Source: a virus. From it: a stretch of DNA of 22,652 bases. Under the pieces are notes generated by a model. The model was not told the DNA's origin. It made no database searches and saw only the letters and a list, made by a program, of their open reading frames with translations. This document shows positions 14,310 to 22,498 of the stretch, piece by piece. Position numbers and translations under genes: made by a program. Within the stretch, counting starts at the first letter, position 1. Each line of letters opens with the position of its first letter. The stretch spans positions 1 through 22,652 of IMG/VR virus record IMGVR_UViG_3300042475_002707. One strand, 5' to 3'.

Positions 14310-17300
14310 TATGCAGCACCTTTACGAAGTTGGAAAGCAAGTTGACGGGAGACAAGAGAAGCAAGTTCACGTTCATCCATTCCTGGAGATGGATTAACTG
14401 TTATTTGAATTCCTCGTGACTCTCCAGCAATCATTTCAATCATTGCCTTATCACGTTTTGATAAACCATCTGGGTCAAGAGGCTCTACACGCTCTGGACG
14501 GCCAGCCTCTCCAATACGAGCAAGCATTCCTCCAGGTGTAGCTGGAACTATTCCACCTTCTGCCAGTGGAGTTACATATGGAAGTCTAAGAGTTGGACCT
14601 TCAAAAGCAGGAATAACAGTTTTACCAGCAATTTTAAGTCCTTCAAAACTTGGCAGTTTAAATGATAAATTATTCCATCTTTCAATTACCCAATTAAGAG
14701 CAGATTTAAAACTAGTTTTTATTCCTGCCCAAATATCACCAATTTTTAACTCACCTATTTTACCGAATATTTCTTTAACTTTATCGTAAAACCCTACTAC
14801 TTCGTTTTTAAATCCAATTAATCTATCTACCCATCTTTGAATAGTTCCTATAATCCCTAAAATAACGTCTTTAACTATGTTAATTGCACCAACAAGAATA
14901 AACTCAAGAAGAGGAACCAAAGTTACAGATAAAAAGTCTCCTATTTTTTCAAAGACACCAGAAACTCCACCAAGTGGCTCTAGAAGTTCATTCAAAGCTT
15001 CACTTATTTCGTCCCAAGCTTCTTTTAAAGCCTTTAGAACATTTTCAAACATATCTTTAAGAGCTTCTCTTAGTTTTTCACTATTCTTATATGCTAAGAT
15101 AAATACTCCTACAACTGCTGCAATTGCAATTCCTATAAGTACAAATTTTGCACTAAGAAAACCAACACCATAAGTTAGAAAAGCAACTTCTTGCTTTAAT
15201 CTTTTAACTCCAGGAATTGCACTAGGTAAAGCCATAATACCGTTCATAATTCCTATCATGGCACCTTTAAGTGAGTTTGCATAAAAAGTAAAAGCTATTT
15301 TAGATATATTTATTGCAGCAGTAAATGCAAGCAAACTACCACTAACCAACAAGAAAGCTTGTCCAAGCTCTGACCCAAGAACTGTATTTAAAACTTTTAA
15401 AATGCCAGTTAAAGTTTTAAAGAAAATATTTATAGATTCTGATTCTGTAACTATTAAAACAAATTTTGCAATTTCTTCTAAAAACTTGCCAAAAGATTCA
15501 AGTGCCCCACCTGGCTTAGATATTTCAAGACCTACTTCATTAAAAGTTCTAGTTACATTTTTTAAAGATTCAATAAAAGATAAATATCCTGGAGAAGCGG
15601 CTATTTGTAAAAACCCTAAAGCTATTAATCCAATAACTTCTAACACTCCTTGAGCCCCTATGGTTAAGTTTGTAAGGAATGGCGCAAGTTTTCCTTCTTC
15701 ATTTAATGCTTTAGTTGTTTTTTCCCAACTCTCTGTTACATCTATAAACCACTGTAAAAACGTATCTGCTGCTCCACCTGGAGCAACTGTTGCAGAAATA
15801 ATAGTTCCAAAAGCGCTAAAAGCATTTCCAAAACCTTCTCCTAGCTTTTTTACTATATCTGTAGCTGTCTTAAATATCTCATTAAGCTCGCCAGTTGCAT
15901 CTTTAAGCTCCACAGTTTTTCTAAAAGCTTCTGCTTTCTTTTCAATAAACTGGGAAAATTCTATTGTGTATGGGATAAAAGCAGCTTGAAGAGTTACAAA
16001 AGCTGAAGCAAGATCAATAAATGCTCCACCCAAAGCATCAAGAATAGGGGTAAAGGAATCAAATAAATCGTTTATTTCTTTTTGTTTTCTAGCTGATGTA
16101 AATACTTCTGCAAATTCAAGAGATAGCTCTCCAAGTTTTCCTGCAATTCTTACTAAAGCTCCTTCTAAGCTAGAAGGGGAGTTCGGGTTTAAGTATGTGT
16201 CGTAAAGAAGTTTTACTGCTTCTGTAAACTTAGGAAAAAATGCTTCTTGTAGTTTTTTACGAAGCTCTTCAAAGGCTTCTTTTAAACTAATAATATACTT
16301 AACAAAATCTTGAGCAGCTGGGGATAGTTTATCTAGAGCAGCCTTATACTCATCAAAACCAGATCCTTTAGCAGCCGCAGCTTGAGCCTTAATTGCAGCT
16401 TCAACTTCTCTATTAGCAAGCTCTAAAGCACGAAGATTTTGACGATCTACTTCTCCACCAGCTGTTACTGCGTCTTGTGCTTTTTTAAGATCTTCTAAAG
16501 CTTCTCTATAAGAAATAGTTGATCGTGCAGCATCTATTTGAGCATCGCTTTCTGCTTGTTTAGAGTCTGCAAGTTTTTCTTGTGCAGCAATTACTAATTT
16601 ATTGCCATCTACACCTTCACGATTTGCTTTAGCTGTTGATTTACGCAAGTCGTTGTTTTTATCAATTGCACGTCGAAGATTGAGATCTGCTTCAGCAAAT
16701 GCAAGTTCTGCCTCACGGCGAGCACGAGAATTTGGTGGAAGATCTTGAACACGTTGCAGAGAGTCACGAGCTTTTTCAAACTCAAGACGTGCTTTCTTTT
16801 CAGAAATAACTCCGCCTTCAAGTTCAAAACGAAGTTGCTGGATTGCTTCTTTAGCTTCTTCACGAGCTTCTGTAACTGCTTCAAGGGCTTTTTCAGTATT
16901 TCTAACAGCACCTTGATAAGCTCTTTCAGCTCTTTCTACTGCAATAGCTGCATCTGCAACTGCAATAGATGCATCTGATTCTGCTTCTACTGCATCTGCT
17001 TTTCTTTTATTGTTTTGACGAATTGTGTCATCTAAATTGTAATATGCATCTGATAATCTTAAATTTGCTTCAGTAAGTCTGTCTGCGTCTTGGGCAGCAT
17101 TTGATCCAATTTTAGCTCCAGCACTTATTGCTTCGCCTACTCCACCAAAAGCAGCTCTTAATACTCCAGCTCCAGCGGCAACAGCTAAAAATGCGCCAGA
17201 AAGTCCTAATAAAGCAGGAGTAGCAGCGGCTGTTATTGAAATTAAAACACCTAAACCACCTATTACTGAACCTAAAACTCCACCAAGAGCAGTTAAGGCT

Positions 17301-17572
17301 GTAACTACTATATAACCAGTTCTAGCGAGAGATAAAAATCTTTCTCTAGCCGTAGTAAACCTGTCTACATCAGCTTGAGATAAAGATTTACCAAATAAAT
17401 AACCTATATCTCCACTTGATTTACTTCTAAAACCTCTACTAAAACTTGCACCAGCGTCTGCACCAGCACGTTCTCCAACTCTATCAATACCATCAAATGC
17501 ACGTTGAATATCGTTTTTTACGCCAGTGGTGACGGCACGAACAATTACGGATGCTTCACCTACAACTGCCAT
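14309..17572 (-). CDS. Tail tape measure protein
   Basis: The 1087-aa protein is the longest gene in the tail block and follows the frameshifted chaperones, the diagnostic position for a tape measure. A hydrophobic stretch (about 85-145) precedes a long charged coiled coil rich in Ala, Glu, Lys and Arg (about 160-405). Further amphipathic helices follow, then a predicted membrane helix (about 809-830, FVLIGIAIAAVVGVFILAY) and the typical C-terminal end AEGGIVPATPGGMLARIGEAG (1004-1024). I see no lysozyme or peptidase domain. The protein sets tail length and is thought to be ejected into the cell envelope at infection. The ATG at 17572 has a near-perfect Shine-Dalgarno. Confidence 0.93.
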   Translation of the reverse strand: MAVVGEASVIVRAVTTGVKNDIQRAFDGIDRVGERAGADAGASFSRGFRSKSSGDIGYLFGKSLSQADVDRFTTARERFLSLARTGYIVVTALTALGGVLGSVIGGLGVLISITAAATPALLGLSGAFLAVAAGAGVLRAAFGGVGEAISAGAKIGSNAAQDADRLTEANLRLSDAYYNLDDTIRQNNKRKADAVEAESDASIAVADAAIAVERAERAYQGAVRNTEKALEAVTEAREEAKEAIQQLRFELEGGVISEKKARLEFEKARDSLQRVQDLPPNSRARREAELAFAEADLNLRRAIDKNNDLRKSTAKANREGVDGNKLVIAAQEKLADSKQAESDAQIDAARSTISYREALEDLKKAQDAVTAGGEVDRQNLRALELANREVEAAIKAQAAAAKGSGFDEYKAALDKLSPAAQDFVKYIISLKEAFEELRKKLQEAFFPKFTEAVKLLYDTYLNPNSPSSLEGALVRIAGKLGELSLEFAEVFTSARKQKEINDLFDSFTPILDALGGAFIDLASAFVTLQAAFIPYTIEFSQFIEKKAEAFRKTVELKDATGELNEIFKTATDIVKKLGEGFGNAFSAFGTIISATVAPGGAADTFLQWFIDVTESWEKTTKALNEEGKLAPFLTNLTIGAQGVLEVIGLIALGFLQIAASPGYLSFIESLKNVTRTFNEVGLEISKPGGALESFGKFLEEIAKFVLIVTESESINIFFKTLTGILKVLNTVLGSELGQAFLLVSGSLLAFTAAINISKIAFTFYANSLKGAMIGIMNGIMALPSAIPGVKRLKQEVAFLTYGVGFLSAKFVLIGIAIAAVVGVFILAYKNSEKLREALKDMFENVLKALKEAWDEISEALNELLEPLGGVSGVFEKIGDFLSVTLVPLLEFILVGAINIVKDVILGIIGTIQRWVDRLIGFKNEVVGFYDKVKEIFGKIGELKIGDIWAGIKTSFKSALNWVIERWNNLSFKLPSFEGLKIAGKTVIPAFEGPTLRLPYVTPLAEGGIVPATPGGMLARIGEAGRPERVEPLDPDGLSKRDKAMIEMIAGESRGIQITVNPSPGMDERELASLVSRQLAFQLRKGAA

Positions 17573-17576
17573 GCCA

Positions 17577-17585
17577 TCACCTCCT
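17577..17585 (-). promoter_or_regulatory. Strong ribosome-binding site of the tape measure gene
   Basis: The minus strand reads AGGAGGTGA, a full match to the anti-Shine-Dalgarno, ending four bases before the ATG at 17572. It overlaps the stop codon of the T chaperone frame, so the site is used independently of frameshifting. Confidence 0.85.
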
Positions 17586-18018
17586 AGCTACCTAATGGTG
17601 CATCTAATATGTCTCCGAAAGGATTTTCGGAGTCTGGATTGAAGTCCGTCGGTGGGACATAAGACTTCGTTGGTCCTTTTTCAGGATCAAAAACAGATAT
17701 ATCTTCCTCAAAACCATTTGCTGATGTTTGAGAATAAGTATTACTGTTAGATTTAAATCTATAATCTTTGTTGTATAGACTTTTATAGATAATGCCTCTA
17801 GCTTTATCACGAGCTTCTGCTTGTTCTGCACTCGATGTATTAAAATCGGTTTCCATATAGTAATGAAGGACATCTAACATGTCTGACATATCCATACTCT
17901 CCAATTTTAATCCGTTAGTTAAGGCTTTACCATTTACATAAGGCCAGAGGTCTACTGCCCACTCTGTGATTGCTCTGGCCCCGACGTAGGGCGGCCTGAA
18001 TACTGTTCTACTAGCCAA
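17584..18018 (-). CDS. Tail assembly chaperone T frame, made as GT fusion by -1 frameshift
   Basis: This frame overlaps the end of the G frame by 67 bases in the -1 register. Its only nominal start is a TTG without a good ribosome-binding site, so the natural product is the G-T fusion. With a slip at GGG (17979-17982) the fusion would be about 239 aa and read TSG-ARAITEW across the junction. The T part carries ITEWAVDLWPYVNG and a central helical region, and ends in an acidic Pro-rich tail. In lambda-type phages G and GT hold the tape measure before tube polymerisation. Its position between G and the tape measure supports the call. Confidence 0.82.
   Translation of the reverse strand: MASRTVFRPPYVGARAITEWAVDLWPYVNGKALTNGLKLESMDMSDMLDVLHYYMETDFNTSSAEQAEARDKARGIIYKSLYNKDYRFKSNSNTYSQTSANGFEEDISVFDPEKGPTKSYVPPTDFNPDSENPFGDILDAPLGS
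17942..17993 (-). promoter_or_regulatory. Candidate -1 frameshift signal with stem-loop
   Basis: Within the G/T overlap the minus strand has two slip candidates: C-CCT (17988-17991) and G-GGG (17979-17982). At both, a P-site tRNA could re-pair one base back. A perfect 8-bp inverted repeat, GGCCAGAG (17973-17980) with CTCTGGCC (17942-17949), loop 23 nt, lies at this point. The stem starts about seven bases after C-CCT, a typical stimulator spacing, but includes G-GGG itself. There is no classical X-XXY-YYZ heptamer. Confidence 0.6.
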
Positions 18019-18302
18019 GCGGTAATTTCGCCTAGTGTTTCTACAGTTACAATCTTGTCCTTATCATCAATAAGCTTTTCAAATCTTTCATAGCTTTCTG
18101 CTAGAAGAGCTCTTGAAAAGATATCTTTAATGGTATCTGCTGCATCTGTAGCGTTTCCACTACCAGCTTTTGCAACAAGACTTAAAAGCGCATTACCTTG
18201 TAGGTTTTTTACGCACTCGAAGTCTTCACCATGAAGTTTAAATGAGATTGGATCGGTGTTTTGAGCTCCACCATCTCCAAAATCTTTAAATCGTGTTGTC
18301 AT
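17952..18302 (-). CDS. Tail assembly chaperone G
   Basis: The 116-aa protein lies between the HK97-gp10-like gene and the tape measure. It begins MTTRFKDFGDGG, has a beta start (ISFKLHGEDFECV) and then helical regions with GNALLSLVAKAGSG and ITAWLVEQYSG, the usual layout of actinophage tail chaperones. AAGGA lies about six bases before the ATG. The reading frame ends with TAG at 17954-17952, and the second chaperone frame overlaps it in the -1 register. The unshifted product is G alone; a fraction of ribosomes should make the longer GT. Confidence 0.82.
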   Translation of the reverse strand: MTTRFKDFGDGGAQNTDPISFKLHGEDFECVKNLQGNALLSLVAKAGSGNATDAADTIKDIFSRALLAESYERFEKLIDDKDKIVTVETLGEITAWLVEQYSGRPTSGPEQSQSGQ

Positions 18303-18331
18303 CAGTTTTTCCTTTTCTGTCGTTGTGTTAA

Positions 18332-18715
18332 TTATATCTTGGCTTTAAGAGCATTACTTAAATAACGATTAGCTTTAGTTCCTGGATGCTGAACTGAATG
18401 TGCATAAACAATCTGTCCTCTTGAAACAAACCTAAGCATTTTTCCGCTTTTTGGGGTTATTACTCTAGGAGCAGTTCCTTCATGATGTGCTAGTGCGTAA
18501 TTTAAGGTTGACCCAACCCAGATACGTTGACCTCGTGGATCTCTCATGTGTCTCATATGGATAGAGCTACGAAGATTTCCAGTTCTTACACCTACCATTG
18601 CTCTGGCAGCTGTAATTATTTCTTTTCCTTTATTATTTAGAAACCGACCTACTTCTCCGTTAGGATTGTTAAGAAAGTTATCTAAAACTGTATCGTAAAA
18701 CTTAACTCTAGCCAT
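18332..18715 (-). CDS. HK97-gp10-like tail completion/connector protein
   Basis: The 127-aa basic protein has the family pattern: N-terminal helices, VGVRTGNLRSSI (about 42-53), YALAHHEGTAPRVITP (73-88), GKMLRF, and the C-terminal VQHPGTKANRYL. This family sits at the head-tail joint or tail completion complex in HK97-like phages. Its ATG overlaps the stop of the preceding terminator gene as TAATG, so the two are translated together. A short 29-bp gap separates it from chaperone G. Confidence 0.82.
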   Translation of the reverse strand: MARVKFYDTVLDNFLNNPNGEVGRFLNNKGKEIITAARAMVGVRTGNLRSSIHMRHMRDPRGQRIWVGSTLNYALAHHEGTAPRVITPKSGKMLRFVSRGQIVYAHSVQHPGTKANRYLSNALKAKI

Positions 18716-19221
18716 TATGGAACCGCCATAGTTATAGTCATACTTACTGTTTGAAACCCACCCTCAGGAGAGCTAGTTTCTACTGTTGCAATAACTCCAA
18801 GACCAAAGTTTGCTGGATCCCATTGATCCAACAGTCTTGAGCTATCCAACAGAATCCATGCGTCGTATGCAGAAATTTCTGAACCATCTTGAATTGCATC
18901 TCCAGATGGTGCTCTGCCATTTGTTCCTACTGTAGGAACTTCACGAGAAACTTGAACTAAAAGAGTTACTGAGCGAGGATCATTGCATCTGCGTGGAGAG
19001 GTTGCTTCATCTCCTGGAGATCCAATGTACATTTGCAACATAGAAACAACTACCTGCTCGCAATCAACAGCTGGTGTACCTAATGTCCAATAGCGACGAC
19101 CAGGAAGTGGCATCGTGTAAGAAGTATATGTATTTATTACAGCATTAAGAACGTTTTGCATAAGAACAGCTAAATTCTTAGCATCGTTAGATACTGTAGC
19201 TGGGTTCACATCTAGTCCCAT
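18715..19221 (-). CDS. Tail terminator-like protein
   Basis: The 168-aa protein resembles actinophage tail terminators. It has an N-terminal helix (NLAVLMQNVLNAVINTY) and VDCEQVVVSMLQMYIGSPGDE (53-73). Next are the PRSVTLLVQVSREVP strand, AYDAWILLDSSRLLDQ and a C-terminal pair of strands in ATVETSSPEGGFQTVSMTI. The family forms a hexameric ring that stops tube growth and joins the tail to the head. AGAGGA lies just before the ATG. The order adaptor, terminator, gp10-like, chaperones fits a siphovirus connector cassette. The call rests on pattern and position, not a strict motif. Confidence 0.7.
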   Translation of the reverse strand: MGLDVNPATVSNDAKNLAVLMQNVLNAVINTYTSYTMPLPGRRYWTLGTPAVDCEQVVVSMLQMYIGSPGDEATSPRRCNDPRSVTLLVQVSREVPTVGTNGRAPSGDAIQDGSEISAYDAWILLDSSRLLDQWDPANFGLGVIATVETSSPEGGFQTVSMTITMAVP

Positions 19222-19249
19222 ATGTCCTCTTGTCCTTTAGTTTCTTTAG

Positions 19250-20389
19250 TTATACGGTATAAATTGGAATTGTTCGTTCGCCTAATTGCATAATAATGTT
19301 ACTAGAAATTAGCGGAACAATCTCGTCGACAGCTGGATTTGCAAGACTTGGGCGAACAGCGTACATATCTAAAATTCCTGGGTCACGAGGACCTAGTACA
19401 TCTAATACATCTTTATAAGTTGTACTAATTCTTATTGTATTTTCTACTCTATCAACTGCAGCTGCGTTAGCAATTGTTGTAGTTGTGAGGTTATTAATGT
19501 CAGAAAAATCAATTTGTATGGTCCAGTTATTGTCAGAATCTAAGAAGTCTCCATTAATTTCTGAGAAATAATAAAGATTAGCTGCGCCATCGGCTGTTAC
19601 ATAGAGATCAAATGCGCTAAGTGGATAGAGAGGAGATGCTCCAGTAATACGACGAGCACGAGGTTGATCAGGGCTAAAGACACGAGCGCGGGCGCGAGCT
19701 TTGTCTGGGTTAGCTGTTTTAAGAAAAAGATCAATTGCATATATACCAGTGCGAAGTTCATCAATAAAATCTTGGCTGTCAAGAAGGGTATATGAAACAC
19801 CTTGACGAGAGATAGATGTAACTCGTTGTGGAAGAGCACAGGTGTCATCATTTTCATAAAGCTTTACAAGCTCTGTAGCAAGAACACGGGCAGCAGCACG
19901 ACCTGCAGTAGGCGCTGGTGTTCCGTAGGTATAAGTAACTTCTACTTGAGATGGTGACCAACCTGCTCCGGGTACTCCAAGAATTGTTGAGTGGTCAGAT
20001 AAATAATATTTGTTTGGCTCGATAATGTTTCCATCAAGATCACGAAGGGTATGCACTTTAATTACCTTGCGACCACGAAGACGTACACGAGAGTTTGCAG
20101 AGGTTCCATCACCTTGGAAGTCATCATCTGCGTAGCGATTAAATCCGCCAGATGCAATATTTACAATGTTGCCATCTACTAAAACTGGAGTGTAGGTAAG
20201 GCTTGATCCGCCTGAGCGAAGATAAGGATCGTAAGAAGATACATATCTCTCTGTTACTGTTGTTACACCGCTAAATTTACGGCCTGACATTCCCCAAAGA
20301 AGATAAGAGGCTGTTTTACAAGCTTCGTAGGCGTAATCAGAGTTAGTGTATGTACCTAACTCTTCTGGTGTTACCCAAAGATTACTCAC
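19250..20389 (-). CDS. Head-to-tail adaptor with extra C-terminal domain
   Basis: The 379-aa protein starts at GTG (20389) with GAGGTGAGA upstream. The first ~235 residues match actinophage head-tail adaptors: TPEELGTY at the start, ASYLLWGMSGRKFSG (27-41) and EVTYTYGTPAPTAGR. LPQRVTSISRQGVSYTLLDSQDF, LRTGIYAIDLFL and a basic segment ending PRARRITG follow. The adaptor sits under the portal and links it to the tail. The remaining ~140 residues (YPLSAFDLYVTADGAANLYYF...) form an extra beta-rich, acidic region that I do not recognise and that makes this protein long for an adaptor. The gene follows the tube gene across an 84-nt gap with a stem-loop. Confidence 0.78.
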   Translation of the reverse strand: MSNLWVTPEELGTYTNSDYAYEACKTASYLLWGMSGRKFSGVTTVTERYVSSYDPYLRSGGSSLTYTPVLVDGNIVNIASGGFNRYADDDFQGDGTSANSRVRLRGRKVIKVHTLRDLDGNIIEPNKYYLSDHSTILGVPGAGWSPSQVEVTYTYGTPAPTAGRAAARVLATELVKLYENDDTCALPQRVTSISRQGVSYTLLDSQDFIDELRTGIYAIDLFLKTANPDKARARARVFSPDQPRARRITGASPLYPLSAFDLYVTADGAANLYYFSEINGDFLDSDNNWTIQIDFSDINNLTTTTIANAAAVDRVENTIRISTTYKDVLDVLGPRDPGILDMYAVRPSLANPAVDEIVPLISSNIIMQLGERTIPIYTV

Positions 20390-20413
20390 ACTCTCACCTC
20401 GTCTCTAAGTAAG

Positions 20414-20463
20414 AAGGCGGGCACAAACCGTAGTTTAAAAACCATCGGCTCGATGCCCGCCTT
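20414..20463 (-). terminator. GC-rich stem-loop after the tail tube gene, possible terminator or processing site
   Basis: On the minus strand, AAGGCGGGCA and TGCCCGCCTT form a perfect 10-bp stem with a 30-nt loop, starting 10 bases after the tube gene stop. A smaller hairpin CATCG-AGC-CGATG, one base before a run of five T, overlaps its base. The two can compete, as in an attenuator. The outer stem is followed by TTCTTACTT, only moderately T-rich. Its place just after the highly expressed capsid and tube genes fits partial termination or mRNA processing. Confidence 0.55.
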
Positions 20464-20473
20464 TCCTAATGAA

Positions 20474-21520
20474 TTAAGCGGTTGGATCCTCGGTTGACGC
20501 AATAATGAAGTCAACTGGTAGATCCGCGTTGTATTCTTCGCTACCTGGAACGTTGAATGAAGATGTTGAGCCTTGTGAGTCAAAATCTGTCACTGCAAGG
20601 TATCCACGGTTACGAAGTACTGAACCAACTGGGCTAACTGCTGTAGATGCAACATCTGATGCAGTCTTTGCATAGCGGAAGGTTGTTGTGGTTGGAACTG
20701 CTGTGATTGTGTAAGTACCGTTAAATGTTGAATCAACGCCGCTTACAGTCACGCTCTGACCAACTTCAAACCCATGTGCAGCACCTGTTGTAAGCGTTGC
20801 AATGTTTGATGTTAAAGCTTTGTTTGAAACTGTCTTTGTTGAGTTATTAAACCAGCGGTAGAAGCCTTTTAGACCTGTAGGTGAGTATGAAGTACGAGCA
20901 TATGAGTATGAACGCTCAGTAGCTACTGGATACTCCCAACGGCCATCTAGACCTGAACCAAAGTTAACATTTCCAAGTCCATAACCTTCAAAGGTTGTGG
21001 CAAGCATTCCATTTTCAATTACGCGGTCTCCGCTTTGGCGAAGCTTTGCGTATGGGAATACCCAGTGGAAGTATGGGTTAGTTGAAGCACGGCGGCCATC
21101 TGCGACAGCAAAAGACCAGCATTCAAGAGCAACACCGTTGCCTGAAGGGTCATCGCCAACGGAAGGTGCGGCCCAACCGACTGACTTATTCTGTGGTGAT
21201 GCAAAAGAACCGAAGTTCTTACGAAGCAACAAACCGCCAGAGATTAGTTGTGAAAGTTCTGTATCTGGTTCGCAAATTGCGAGTTCCATTGTAATTCGCT
21301 TAAGTGTGTCAGGGGCTTTGTATGACACGCATACAGTGCCGTCTGCTGACTTCTCAACGATTTCGTCACCCTCTTCATATTCAGGGGTGAAAGATGTGCG
21401 GAGGAACGCCGAGGTTGTGTAGCTGTCTCCTGCTCCATTGAGCAAATTGCCAGCGGCGTCCAGTCTTGTGACTCGGATCGCCACACCTTGGACGCTAGCC
21501 GCATAGTCCTGAGTGGCCAT
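20474..21520 (-). CDS. Major tail (tube) protein with an inserted AHGF module
   Basis: The 348-aa protein begins MATQDYAASVQGVAIRVTRLD and has FTPEYEEGDEIVEK (44-57), LKRITMELAICEPD and HWVFPYAKLRQSG (152-164). The pattern matches actinophage major tail proteins, which stack as hexamers into the tube. Residues about 233-290 are a single AHGF module (ATLTTGAAHGFEVGQ, FNGTYTI, TTFRY). After it come the last strands (NRGYLAVTDFDSQG) of the tail protein. AAGGAGA lies upstream of the ATG. The gene stands between capsid genes and the head-tail adaptor rather than directly before the chaperones. A different beta-rich virion protein is a possible alternative. Confidence 0.75.
   Translation of the reverse strand: MATQDYAASVQGVAIRVTRLDAAGNLLNGAGDSYTTSAFLRTSFTPEYEEGDEIVEKSADGTVCVSYKAPDTLKRITMELAICEPDTELSQLISGGLLLRKNFGSFASPQNKSVGWAAPSVGDDPSGNGVALECWSFAVADGRRASTNPYFHWVFPYAKLRQSGDRVIENGMLATTFEGYGLGNVNFGSGLDGRWEYPVATERSYSYARTSYSPTGLKGFYRWFNNSTKTVSNKALTSNIATLTTGAAHGFEVGQSVTVSGVDSTFNGTYTITAVPTTTTFRYAKTASDVASTAVSPVGSVLRNRGYLAVTDFDSQGSTSSFNVPGSEEYNADLPVDFIIASTEDPTA
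20651..20824 (-). repeat. Single AHGF module in the tail tube protein
   Basis: Residues about 233-290 closely match module 3 of the distal tail protein: both read SNIATLTT..AHGF and close with TTTF.Y. Because the tube protein is present in many copies, this single module would be the most abundant one on the virion if it faces outward. Confidence 0.8.
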
Positions 21521-21548
21521 TCCAGTGTTCTCCTTTGTTTATTTCTTA

Positions 21549-22427
21549 CTAGGTTGTGGGTAGTGCTAGACGAATTGTGTAAAAGATACTTGGATCAAAG
21601 TATACCGCAGCTGAACGAACCGCTCTGACTGTTAAGTCATTTGTATTCGTACTTACAGTTGCACCTTGACCTAGGTTCTCATTTACAATTTCAACTTTAC
21701 TTAGGTGTATATCAACAGGGCCAGTTGCAAACATCCACTTATTTGAAGCAGAAGCAGTGGTGTTGGCATCTTCTAAACGCCCAGCACCTGTGTAACCAGA
21801 TCCAATGACAACATCTGTTCCTAAGCGAGTCATTGCTTTACCTGTTTTTCCTCCATCTGCTGGTAGGTAGATGATGCGAGATCCTAGGATCGAAGCAACA
21901 TCGCGGGTCATGTGAATGACTCCGTTTGTTCCTGCTGGCGATGAAGAAATTGCTTGTTCCAACAGCATAAGTGCTGTTGCTGGAGCTAGAGCACCGCTAT
22001 TTACTACGGTTGCTACTCCTGTTTCCCTTAAAAAATCATTCCCATTTGTTTCAGCAATTGAAGCTTTGCCTTCCCAAAACTCAAGCTCTACTGCTTTTTG
22101 TGTTGCTGCTTCTAACTGCTTTCTAGCGATTGCAAAACGATCTTCACCATTAATACCAAAATATGAACGAGTATCTGTTACTTGAATAAAGAAAGGTTCG
22201 TACTCTTTGAATTGTGGAAGAGTTGATGTTCCTACAACTGCACTAGCAGCTGCGTCATTTACTGTAAATATTTCTACTTCTGGTTGTGAATCAAACTCGT
22301 AGCTAAAGCCACGAACCCAACGCTCATCGTAATTTGCGGTGGTATGAGTCATAACCCGAGCGACACTTAGAAGTCCGCAAGGTGCCTGAACCAAATCTGG
22401 TGCTGGATAGATTCCTCTAAACGCCAT
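21549..22427 (-). CDS. HK97-fold capsid-like protein (possible pentamer/minor capsid subunit)
   Basis: The 292-aa protein has the layout of an HK97-fold shell protein. A long spine-like helix (RKQLEAATQKAVELEFWEG, 102-120) is followed by an A-domain-like segment (GVIHMTRDVASILGSR) and C-terminal strands ending VRAVRSAAVYFDPSIFYTIRLAL. It resembles proteins annotated in actinophages as capsid pentamer proteins, encoded just after the hexamer protein. AGGAGA precedes the ATG at 22427. It follows the partial gene at the right edge, whose C-terminus also looks capsid-like, so this phage may build its shell from two related subunits. If the partial gene is not a capsid protein, this would be the sole major capsid protein. 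Confidence 0.68.
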   Translation of the reverse strand: MAFRGIYPAPDLVQAPCGLLSVARVMTHTTANYDERWVRGFSYEFDSQPEVEIFTVNDAAASAVVGTSTLPQFKEYEPFFIQVTDTRSYFGINGEDRFAIARKQLEAATQKAVELEFWEGKASIAETNGNDFLRETGVATVVNSGALAPATALMLLEQAISSSPAGTNGVIHMTRDVASILGSRIIYLPADGGKTGKAMTRLGTDVVIGSGYTGAGRLEDANTTASASNKWMFATGPVDIHLSKVEIVNENLGQGATVSTNTNDLTVRAVRSAAVYFDPSIFYTIRLALPTT

Positions 22428-22498
22428 TTCTAGTTTTCTCCTGTTTCTTTCTAAGTGTCTGCTCGGGTTTTGACTTAATTACTTTAGGCTACCGAATT

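Noticed and set aside
16609-16911. 100-codon Lys/Leu-rich frame inside the tape measure
   Set aside because: Out-of-frame reading of the coiled-coil region with no start signal; the tape measure frame is intact across it.
17584-18018. Independent gene starting at TTG 18018
   Set aside because: No ribosome-binding site, and the overlap in the -1 register just before a tape measure is the classic chaperone frameshift layout.
20386-20583. 65-codon minus-strand frame spanning the end of the tube gene and the stem-loop
   Set aside because: It overlaps the tube gene in another frame, includes the hairpin, and its sequence is low-complexity without family resemblance.
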